Of a stretch of 9,927 bases of DNA, positions 1-5,497 are shown piece after piece. The stretch's first letter is position 1. Each line of letters begins with the position of its first letter. Below the pieces are notes generated by a model. That model worked only from the letters and a program-made list of their open reading frames with translations. It did no database searches and was not told the origin of the DNA. A program made the position numbers and the translations under genes. The DNA is from Candidatus Zixiibacteriota bacterium. Its GTDB lineage: Bacteria; Zixibacteria; MSB-5A5; GN15; FEB-12. The stretch covers positions 1 to 9,927 of the forward strand of contig JAGLXI010000199.1 in NCBI GenBank assembly GCA_023132995.1. Direction: 5' to 3'.

Positions 1-72
1 GCTGGGTGGCCCACCATTTATGGTGGGAAAAAGCAGATGGAGAAACCCACCTTGAAAGGTGGGCCACCCAGC
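1..72. repeat. 72-bp palindromic repeat with nested inverted repeats
   Basis: The first 15 bases, GCTGGGTGGCCCACC, are the exact reverse complement of bases 58-72. Inside them a second arm, GGTGGG (22-27), pairs with CCCACC (46-51). The whole unit could fold into a long hairpin with internal loops. Such GGTGGG/CCACCC palindromes resemble dispersed intergenic repeats (REP-like or MITE-like), but only one copy lies in this window, so dispersal is not shown. It sits 23 bp past the stop codon of the minus-strand membrane gene and could also end that transcript. It touches the window edge and may extend further left. Confidence 0.7.
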
Positions 73-95
73 CCTGAGCACGATTCTTGCGCTTG

Positions 96-698
96 TCAGG
101 CGGGCTTTTCGTCACGTTGGTTCGTAGGCTCAGGACTGTCCTCCATACCCGGTAGTGGGTCCGCGAATTTCCGGCGGAATATGAATGCCGAGACACCTAC
201 ATGGAGTGCAATGATGGCGAGTGGGGCGAGCCAATTGAATGTCCAACTCGGATCTGATGCGTTCATGCATTGGGATAATAGCAGCCCGTAGAATGGGAAC
301 GACAGGGCATAGTTTAGAACGAGATCTTTCATGATGTAGCGCCGAGTTTTCAGATCCTCAACAGCGATACCCTCAAGTCTCTCCTTCACGAATTCCTGGC
401 CATACTTGCGAACAAGCATCCTATTCAAGACAAACCAGCGATCAGCTATCTGCTGGAGCTTCTTCCAACGCACCCAGAAGAGGCTCGTTACTATTACCAG
501 AGCGGAGATCACCAGATACAATGCATCACTGCTGATAAGGTATCCTTGCGCGTCTGCACTCCTAATAAAGGAGAAGCAAAGGGCACCAAGAATAATCACG
601 GCGAAATTCAGGAGATGATCTCGCTCCCGTTTCTCGGTGTCTATTTCCTTCCGAGATTGGGTGAAGTACTCTAGATCGAATGACTCAAGATTGTTCAT
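96..698 (-). CDS. hypothetical four-helix membrane protein
   Basis: This encodes a 200-residue protein of no family I recognise. Four hydrophobic segments are visible, at about residues 29-46, 59-76, 126-143 and 156-174. They are arranged as two hairpins separated by a charged, probably helical stretch (about 79-125) rich in Lys, Arg and Glu. The N-terminus is charged and has no signal peptide, and the C-terminal tail is polar, so an inner-membrane location is likely. I chose the ATG at 698 because a GGAG at 708-711 lies nine bases before it. The frame stays open to a GTG at 755, adding 19 residues, but no ribosome site precedes that codon. It is the last gene of a minus-strand group of small genes and is followed by the palindromic repeat at 1-72. 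Function is unknown; the two-hairpin layout could suit a membrane effector or a sensor partner, but nothing specific supports either. Confidence 0.72.
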   Translation of the reverse strand: MNNLESFDLEYFTQSRKEIDTEKRERDHLLNFAVIILGALCFSFIRSADAQGYLISSDALYLVISALVIVTSLFWVRWKKLQQIADRWFVLNRMLVRKYGQEFVKERLEGIAVEDLKTRRYIMKDLVLNYALSFPFYGLLLSQCMNASDPSWTFNWLAPLAIIALHVGVSAFIFRRKFADPLPGMEDSPEPTNQRDEKPA

Positions 699-799
699 TG
701 CACGTCTCTCCAGTCGAAGCTGCTGCTGCTCCTGGGTTGTGCGTTTCCCAGGCACGGATCAACGGGAACTTGCATTCCCTGTTCTCTGCCCGACTATTG

Positions 800-805
800 A
801 TTATA
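800..805 (-). promoter_or_regulatory. possible -10 element for the membrane-protein gene
   Basis: The minus strand reads TATAAT here, a perfect match to the sigma-70 -10 box, about 100 bp before the chosen start of the membrane gene. No convincing -35 box lies 16-18 bp upstream; the nearest TTGAAG is 22 bp away. The match may be chance in this AT-richer stretch. Confidence 0.25.
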
Positions 806-839
806 TGGTTTCTGTTTAGGAGCCCTACTTCAATGCCGG

Positions 840-1042
840 TCACAAGGCGTCCGTAGAGCTGTGTACGCTCTTGTTACCGTCCATTAGTTCGAAGTACGTA
901 ATCTGCGATATATCTTCCCCTCCTTTCCTCCACTCATCCGGTTTTTCGCCATCGAGCATAATAACGAACGTTGGCCTTGCCCATTTTCGGATTGTTCGCC
1001 ACCTCCTTGAGCTTCAACGATTCTGTCCCTCAACCTGAACTT
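840..1042 (-). pseudogene. possible frame-broken gene remnant in the gap between minus-strand genes
   Basis: The 344-bp gap between the two minus-strand genes holds no intact ORF, but the minus strand reads like protein in pieces. One frame gives SLKLKEVANNPKMGK (about 1007-963). After a one-base shift another frame runs on for some 45 codons to a TGA at 840-842, including TFVIMLDGEKPDEWRK and DISQITYFELMDGN. Codon choice and residue mix look like a soluble protein rather than random sequence. A further short frame, LEVQVEGQNR, lies just after the stop of the upstream gene. The simplest reading is a decayed gene with one or two frameshifts, or an assembly indel. A perfect AAGGAGGT ribosome-site match also occurs at about 991-998 with no start codon at normal spacing. 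I do not recognise the family. Confidence 0.3.
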
Positions 1043-1492
1043 CTAACCAGCAAAAGTTCGGATCACTATGGCCAGAACCGTTGTCACAAGAACACCTGCA
1101 ACGAAGAGAGCATAGTCGCGCCGGGCACTCCTTTTATCTCCAGATTTGAGGAGTCTGGCAAAGTGCTCAGCAACGGGAAGCGGTACGTTCTCAAGCAGGT
1201 CTACCTTTTCCTTCAATTGACTTTCTCGTTCTTCAAGATTCTGAAGCTCGCTCTCAAGTCTCTTGACGGAACTTTCTCTAGCACGTGCGACTTGTGCCAA
1301 CTCTTCGAGGACAGAATCAACATCCGAGGATGCCCTATTCAGATCAGCAGTGAGTTCAGCCAATCGTTCGCCATAGGTCTTCTCCGTTTTCCCTTCCCGC
1401 CTGATGACACGTAGACGAAGCAGGAAGGGCACAGTGCTGCCGACAACTGCTATCAGCGCGCCTAGCAACGCTAGAAACTTCACTTCATCCAT
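1043..1492 (-). CDS. hypothetical membrane-anchored coiled-coil protein
   Basis: This encodes a 149-residue protein with a hydrophobic segment at each end (about residues 6-25 and 125-145). Between them lies a long charged helix (about 38-100) with heptad-like Leu/Val spacing and many Glu, Lys and Arg residues, which should form a coiled coil. The likely topology is a membrane hairpin with the coiled coil on one face. The ATG at 1492 is preceded by GAGGAG ending six bases upstream, a good ribosome site. Its start overlaps the end of the 58-residue ORF upstream by 13 bp, suggesting translational coupling. The family is not recognised. Proteins of this shape often act as scaffolds or partners of another protein, but the neighbours do not name one. 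Confidence 0.7.
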   Translation of the reverse strand: MDEVKFLALLGALIAVVGSTVPFLLRLRVIRREGKTEKTYGERLAELTADLNRASSDVDSVLEELAQVARARESSVKRLESELQNLEERESQLKEKVDLLENVPLPVAEHFARLLKSGDKRSARRDYALFVAGVLVTTVLAIVIRTFAG

Positions 1493-1656
1493 TCCGTCTC
1501 CTCATCCTTCTGCTCCGTCCACACCCTGACATCCATCTCACTCAACTGGCCTCCACCAGCCTCATTCCTTGCCACCATGCGTATGCCCGCGCCATTCCCA
1601 ATTATCTCGAATAATGCCGATTCAGCATAAGCAACTGCAATCCGGGCGTCAAGCAT
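1480..1656 (-). CDS. small ORF of 58 residues, unrecognised
   Basis: The ATG at 1656 opens a 58-codon frame ending in TGA at 1480-1482. The product begins MLDARIAVAYAESALFEIIG and ends with an acidic tail, EQKDEETEWMK. It has no membrane segment or cysteine. GAGGAG lies about 11 bases before the start, slightly far but usable. The stop falls inside the next gene, giving a 13-bp overlap typical of coupled genes. In the next frame upstream, an ATG at about 1727 reads MSRESPVGRLYPKSAGYEEN and approaches this start, so the true gene may be longer with a frameshift near 1657 (a run of A). Family and function are unknown. Confidence 0.45.
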   Translation of the reverse strand: MLDARIAVAYAESALFEIIGNGAGIRMVARNEAGGGQLSEMDVRVWTEQKDEETEWMK

Positions 1657-1745
1657 TTCTGCATGTTCTCCTCATATCCGGCAGATTTCGGATAGAGTCG
1701 CCCGACCGGGCTTTCCCTTGACATTGTCAGAAAAAAGGCGACATT
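1657..1745. promoter_or_regulatory. divergent intergenic region with an 11-bp palindrome
   Basis: This gap separates the minus-strand small genes from the plus-strand kinase and should hold promoters for both. It contains a perfect dyad, TGACA-T-TGTCA, at 1719-1729, just before the kinase ribosome site, which could be an operator. A TTGACA at 1718-1723 matches a sigma-70 -35 box, but the position 17 bp downstream would fall on the kinase start codon and is not -10-like. No sigma-54 motif is seen here. Confidence 0.25.
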
Positions 1746-3506
1746 TTGACCGTGAGTAGTCTGCAATCAAGAGGCGACCGACGCCCCGCCGGGGTCGGAC
1801 AGCGGCCGGACTCCCGCGCGCTGTCCAACCGAATTCTGGAACACGCCGGCACCGGTATCCCCCGCGCCCAGTTCCTCAAAGAAGCGTCACAGATATTGAT
1901 CGAATTCACCGTCTGCGACGTCGTCAGACTTGTGCTACAGGATCGCGGGCGGCGTTACTGCTGTGAACTCACTTGCGACACGAGCCGGCCCTTCCGATTC
2001 GAGGTAACGCCCAACCCTCCCGATAAGAGCGCTGAGATTACCTGGAGCGCGGGCAAGAATGAAGCCTTAGAGCAACTATGCCGTGATATTATGCACATGC
2101 GCATCGATCCGTCCGCGCCGTGGTTTACCGATAACGGCAGCCTGTGGACGAGCGACGTGGGTACACTCCCTATGGAGGGCTTACGTGAACCGTGTCCGGA
2201 ATGCGGGCCGGGTATCCATGTCGACGAGGACTGCCGTTCTCTCGCCCTGATTCCGATTGAAGCCGGTCAGCAACGAATCGGCCTGTTGCAGTTGCAGTCC
2301 GCCAAGAAGGCTCTCTCGCTTGAGCGGGAGATCGAACCCTGCGAACGTCTGGCTCAGACTCTTGGTATCGCTCTGGTTCACCGGCGCCTGCAGGTGGAGT
2401 TGCGCGAACGGGTCAAGGAGTTGACCTGCCTTTACGGTATTGCCAAGCTCGGGGCGCAGCCGGAGATATCCCTCGAGGAACTGCTGCAGCGAACGGTGGA
2501 ACTTCTGCCGCCGGCCTGGTTATATCCCGATACGGCGTGCGCCCGGATCGTCCTGAGCGATCACACTTATGCTACCTGCGGCTATAAAAAGGCGACCCAG
2601 AGCATGAAAGCCGACATCGTGGTAAACGGGAATAAGCAGGGCTTCGTGGAAGTGGGGTACATCTGGGAGATGCCCCAGCTTGACGAAGGTCCCTTCCTGA
2701 ACGAAGAGCGCAACCTGATCGACACCATTGCCCGTGACATATCGGTCATAGTCGAACAGGAGCAGGCCGAAGATGAGAAGTCCCGGCTGCAGGAGCAGTT
2801 GCTACACGCCGATCGCCTGGCCACCATCGGTCAACTCGGAGCCGGGCTGGCACACGAGTTGAACGAACCCCTGGCCAACATTCTCGGCTTCGCTCAATTA
2901 GCAGCCAAGGATCCAGCTCTGACCGGCCAGACCAGGCAGGACATAGAAAAAATCGTCTCCGCGGCCCTGCACGCCCGTCAGGTGACAACGAAACTCCTTG
3001 TGTTCGCCAGAGAAACGCCAGCGGAGAAGACACAAGTGAACCTCAACAGCCTGGTGGAAGACGGACTTCACTTTCTGCAGTCGAGGTGTACCAAGGCCGG
3101 GATCAAACTGGTGCGCAACCTGCCGAAGGGATTGCCTGAAATCACGGCCGACCGCTCGCAACTGCTTCAGGTGCTGACCAACTTAGTTGTCAACTCGGTA
3201 CAGGCGATGCCCCACGGCGGACGCCTGACAATTACCACCGGCGGCGATGACGCTCAGGTGCTGCTGTCCGTTGAGGACACCGGCACGGGCATGAGTGAGG
3301 AAGTTATGAAAGACATCTTCAACCCGTTTTTCACCACCAAGGATGTCGACCAGGGCACCGGTCTGGGTTTATCAGTTGTGCATGGCATCGTCACCTCCCA
3401 TGGCGGAACGATAGTGGTCGAGAGCACTATTAACCGGGGAACGAAGTTTGTGATCCGGCTGCCGATGGAATCACCTCAAAACAACAGCGAGGGCCAGGAT
3501 GGCTGA
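1746..3506 (+). CDS. GAF-domain sensor histidine kinase of the NtrB/AtoS type
   Basis: This is a 586-residue cytoplasmic kinase with no membrane segment. An N-terminal GAF-like sensor (about residues 25-215) is followed by a second GAF-like region (about 225-345) and a short coiled coil. Next comes the HisKA domain with the H-box GLAHELNEPLANILGF; the phosphorylated residue is His370. The ATPase domain shows the N-box Asn483 in TNLVVNSVQAMP, the G1 box DTGTGM at Asp511, an F-box NPFFTTKD, and the G2 box GTGLGLS from about 537. The kinase core is therefore intact. The first sensor domain has clustered cysteines (Cys150, Cys153, Cys163, with His158 between), which might bind a metal or cluster. 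The TTG start at 1746 is preceded by AAGG at good distance; a GTG two codons later is an alternative. The 3' end overlaps the response-regulator gene by 8 bp, so the two form a co-translated pair. The signal is unknown; a soluble redox or metabolite cue is the likely class. Confidence 0.9.
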   Translation: MTVSSLQSRGDRRPAGVGQRPDSRALSNRILEHAGTGIPRAQFLKEASQILIEFTVCDVVRLVLQDRGRRYCCELTCDTSRPFRFEVTPNPPDKSAEITWSAGKNEALEQLCRDIMHMRIDPSAPWFTDNGSLWTSDVGTLPMEGLREPCPECGPGIHVDEDCRSLALIPIEAGQQRIGLLQLQSAKKALSLEREIEPCERLAQTLGIALVHRRLQVELRERVKELTCLYGIAKLGAQPEISLEELLQRTVELLPPAWLYPDTACARIVLSDHTYATCGYKKATQSMKADIVVNGNKQGFVEVGYIWEMPQLDEGPFLNEERNLIDTIARDISVIVEQEQAEDEKSRLQEQLLHADRLATIGQLGAGLAHELNEPLANILGFAQLAAKDPALTGQTRQDIEKIVSAALHARQVTTKLLVFARETPAEKTQVNLNSLVEDGLHFLQSRCTKAGIKLVRNLPKGLPEITADRSQLLQVLTNLVVNSVQAMPHGGRLTITTGGDDAQVLLSVEDTGTGMSEEVMKDIFNPFFTTKDVDQGTGLGLSVVHGIVTSHGGTIVVESTINRGTKFVIRLPMESPQNNSEGQDG

Positions 3507-4845
3507 ATCGGGAAAAAAGCGCCGCATTCTCGTGGTCGATGACGCTCCGGAAACGCTGGAAGTGCTTGAGAGAAACCTGGCTTCAAGAGGTTACCAGGTG
3601 CATACGGCGTCAGGCGTTGACGAAGCGCTCCGGGTTCTCGAAGCGCAAGCGATTGACCTGGTCATCACGGACTACAAGATGCCACGAGTCAGCGGCCTGG
3701 ACCTGGTCAGGCACGTTCGCGAGAATCTCACGGACACCGAGGTCATGATGATCACCGGCTATGCGTCAATCGGCGGGGCGGTTGAGGCCGTCAAGTACGG
3801 GGCCGAGGACTACCTGGCCAAGCCTTTCACCGATGAGGAACTTTCCGACGCAGTGGAGCACGCCCTGGACAGACTCCGCACCCGGCGCGCAGCCCGGTCC
3901 CGCTCAGAAAAGGAGGTTTCCGAATCGTACGGAATCCTCGGTGAGTCAGAAGCGATACACAAGGTGTTCCGAGCCATCGGCAAGGCTGCCTTGACTTCCG
4001 CAACCACTCTCATAACGGGGGAAAGCGGAACCGGCAAGGAACTCGTCGCGCGGGCTATTCACTACAGCAGTCCGCGAGCGTCAGCTCCCTTTGTCCCAGT
4101 CAACTGCGGCGGCATCCCCGAGGGCCTCCTGGAAAGCGAGTTGTTCGGGCATATCAAGGGAGCCTTCACGGGAGCGACCGAGACCCGCGCCGGCTTCTTT
4201 CAAACCGCCGACGGCGGCACGATCTTCCTTGATGAGATCAGCGAAACCAGTCTGGCCATGCAGGTCAAGCTGCTGCGCGTCCTGCAGGACAAGGAAGTCT
4301 GCATGGTCGGGGACGTTCACTCTCGAAAGGCCGACGTACGCGTTGTGGCCGCAACCAACAAGGACCTGCACAGCCTGGTCGAGAAAGAGCTCTTCCGCGA
4401 GGATCTCTTCTTCCGCCTCAGCGTCATTACCATCACCGTTCCCCCCCTGGCCGAAAGAGGAGACGATATCCTTATCCTGGCCCGTTACTTCGCCGGCAAG
4501 TTCGCCCAGGAGTCGGGCAAACAGGCAGTACGCTTCTCTGATACCGCCGTCCGGGTTCTGAAAGACTATGACTGGCCAGGGAATGTCAGGGAACTGGAGA
4601 ACATTATCCAGAGACTGACAGTCATGGCAGATGGCAATCTCATTGACGCACCCGACCTGCCATCCCTGATGCGGTTTTCAGCGCCGCGTCGGACGCGACT
4701 TCACCGCACTCTTGCGGAAGTGGAGAGGGAGCATATTCGCAATGTCCTGACCGGCGTAAACAACAACAAGACACGCGCCGCCGAGATACTGGGAATCGAT
4801 CGCAAGACTCTCAGAGAAAAGCTAAAAGCGAACAAGAACTCCTGA
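3499..4845 (+). CDS. sigma-54-dependent response regulator (NtrC family)
   Basis: This 448-residue activator has three standard parts. The receiver (about 8-125) has the acidic pair Asp14/Asp15, phospho-acceptor Asp58 in TDYKMP, Thr86 and Lys108. The AAA+ domain (about 145-375) has Walker A GESGTGKE, the sigma-54 contact loop GAFTGA at residues 221-226, Walker B GGTIFLDE, and an arginine-finger stretch FREDLFFRLSV. A Fis-type helix-turn-helix closes the protein (about 405-445; NNNKTRAAEILGIDRKTLRE). All residues for phosphorylation, ATP hydrolysis and sigma-54 remodelling look intact. The ATG lies inside the end of the kinase gene, so the kinase is its cognate partner. About 200 bp downstream of its stop is a perfect -24/-12 promoter ahead of the electron-transfer operon, the most likely target. 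The family includes hydrogenase regulators such as HoxA/HydG as well as NtrC and AtoC, and sequence alone does not say which role this one has. Confidence 0.95.
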   Translation: MAESGKKRRILVVDDAPETLEVLERNLASRGYQVHTASGVDEALRVLEAQAIDLVITDYKMPRVSGLDLVRHVRENLTDTEVMMITGYASIGGAVEAVKYGAEDYLAKPFTDEELSDAVEHALDRLRTRRAARSRSEKEVSESYGILGESEAIHKVFRAIGKAALTSATTLITGESGTGKELVARAIHYSSPRASAPFVPVNCGGIPEGLLESELFGHIKGAFTGATETRAGFFQTADGGTIFLDEISETSLAMQVKLLRVLQDKEVCMVGDVHSRKADVRVVAATNKDLHSLVEKELFREDLFFRLSVITITVPPLAERGDDILILARYFAGKFAQESGKQAVRFSDTAVRVLKDYDWPGNVRELENIIQRLTVMADGNLIDAPDLPSLMRFSAPRRTRLHRTLAEVEREHIRNVLTGVNNNKTRAAEILGIDRKTLREKLKANKNS

Positions 4846-4858
4846 GTCTTCTCGGCGA

Positions 4859-4881
4859 CACCGGGGAATTCCTCCCCGGTG
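4859..4881 (+). terminator. hairpin after the two-component genes
   Basis: CACCGGGGA pairs perfectly with TCCCCGGTG across a five-base loop, 13 bp past the regulator stop codon. The stem is strong and GC-rich, but only a weak T-containing tract (GATACAGATTT) follows. It may act as an intrinsic terminator or as an mRNA-stabilising hairpin, separating the regulator pair from the sigma-54 operon. Confidence 0.5.
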
Positions 4882-5053
4882 ATACAGATTTCCCCGCCCC
4901 ATTCCCTGTTATCAGAGACGTAGCACGGCTGGCTGTCCCCCGCTCGACATTGAATCCACACATTGACCTATCACGGTATCTCATTGCCGGACAGGCCGAT
5001 ATAACACCGCCTTCGCTGATTCGCGGGACACTTCACATCACGGGCGCACGTTA
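4882..5053 (+). promoter_or_regulatory. candidate upstream activator region
   Basis: There is no gene in this stretch. Sigma-54 activators usually bind 80-200 bp upstream of the promoter, which is this interval. Two possible motifs stand out. CTGTTATCA at 4906-4914 has a perfect inverted copy, TGATAACAG, at 5093-5101 just past the promoter. TGTCCCCCGC at 4934-4943 is mirrored by GCGGGACA at 5023-5030, with a related GCCGGACA at 4986-4993. None forms a compact classical dyad, so the true operator is not identified. Confidence 0.3.
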
Positions 5054-5070
5054 TGGCACACTCATTGCTT
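5054..5070 (+). promoter_or_regulatory. sigma-54 (-24/-12) promoter
   Basis: The sequence is TGGCAC, then ACTCA, then TTGCTT. It matches the RpoN consensus TGGCAC-N5-TTGCW at every conserved position, with invariant GG at 5055-5056 and GC at 5067-5068 and correct spacing. Counting from the GC at -13/-12 puts transcription start at about A5080. It faces the cysteine-protein/NuoE/NuoF-GltD operon and lies 209 bp after the stop codon of a sigma-54 activator gene, which strongly implies control by that activator. Confidence 0.92.
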
Positions 5071-5079
5071 AAGGCCCGG

Positions 5080-5111
5080 ATGCGGGTGTCAATGATAACA
5101 GCAACCCGCAT
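5080..5111 (+). other. 5' leader stem-loop at the predicted transcript start
   Basis: ATGCGGGT at 5080-5087 pairs perfectly with ACCCGCAT at 5104-5111 across a 16-base loop. The 5' arm begins at the base predicted as +1 of the sigma-54 promoter. A hairpin at the extreme 5' end can protect an mRNA from 5'-dependent decay. No riboswitch class is recognisable. The distance to the first chosen start codon (5188) is 76 bases. Confidence 0.45.
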
Positions 5112-5174
5112 GAGAGAAACCGCTAAGTAGGGAAAACAAATGATGGAAACCGGAACAATGCAAGTTGCACTTAT

Positions 5175-5179
5175 GGAGG
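5175..5179 (+). promoter_or_regulatory. ribosome binding site deciding the start of the small cysteine protein
   Basis: GGAGG lies eight bases before the ATG at 5188 and favours that start. An in-frame ATG at 5140 has its own weaker AGGG at 5129-5132 and would add 16 residues without cysteines. Confidence 0.65.
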
Positions 5180-5187
5180 ACCTCACT

Positions 5188-5475
5188 ATGTCATCAGTGA
5201 AGCTGCTTGTCGGTCTTTGTGCGACCTGCAACAATGCTGAAGACTGTGTCTACCGGAAGCGCCGCGGAACAGACGCGATATATTGCGAGATGTTTGACTG
5301 CTACGCCCCTATCGCGGGCAATGGCGGAAAACGTGTTGCTAACGCCGCCATAATGACGCCGGACACAGTGGAATCCACGGGGTTCAAAGGCCTCTGTGTG
5401 AATTGTGCACATCGCGATACCTGCATGCTGCCCAAACCGAAGGGCGGGGTCTGGCACTGCGAGGAATACGAATAG
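5188..5475 (+). CDS. small protein with duplicated four-cysteine motif
   Basis: This 95-residue soluble protein is built from two copies of one motif: GLC-x2-C-x5-C-x11/12-C-E-x-F/Y. The first copy has Cys11, Cys14, Cys20 and Cys33; the second has Cys70, Cys73, Cys79 and Cys91, ending the protein at CEEYE. One extra cysteine, Cys38, follows the first copy. Each four-cysteine set could hold a zinc ion, a rubredoxin-like iron, or an iron-sulfur cluster. The spacing is not that of a [4Fe-4S] ferredoxin (CxxCxxCxxxC), nor of the paired CxxC knuckles of rubredoxin. It is the first gene of the sigma-54 operon, 22 bp before the NuoE-like gene, so it probably serves the same complex as a small electron carrier, an assembly factor or a redox sensor. 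The family has no name I know. The gene is certain in coding terms; its function is open. Confidence 0.85.
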   Translation: MSSVKLLVGLCATCNNAEDCVYRKRRGTDAIYCEMFDCYAPIAGNGGKRVANAAIMTPDTVESTGFKGLCVNCAHRDTCMLPKPKGGVWHCEEYE

Positions 5476-5497
5476 CATTTGCAGGTGAAAGGGAGCA

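Noticed and set aside
699..755. GTG-initiated 19-residue N-terminal extension of the four-helix membrane protein
   Set aside because: No ribosome site before the GTG at 755, whereas GGAG precedes the ATG at 698.
971..1414. Plus-strand open frame of 147 codons opposite the coiled-coil gene
   Set aside because: The minus-strand frame has a better ribosome site, two clean membrane segments and heptads; the plus frame has no such structure.
1700..1711. Short hairpin GCCCG-AC-CGGGC followed by TTTCCC as a terminator
   Set aside because: The stem is five pairs with a two-base loop and lacks a real T-run; likely chance in GC-rich sequence.
1718..1723. TTGACA as a sigma-70 -35 box for the kinase gene
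   Set aside because: The matching -10 position falls on the start codon and reads ACATTT, so it does not form a usable promoter.
4846..5187. Possible tRNA, small RNA gene or CRISPR array in the control region
   Set aside because: No cloverleaf, no regularly spaced repeats, and the stretch is explained by terminator, promoter and leader elements.
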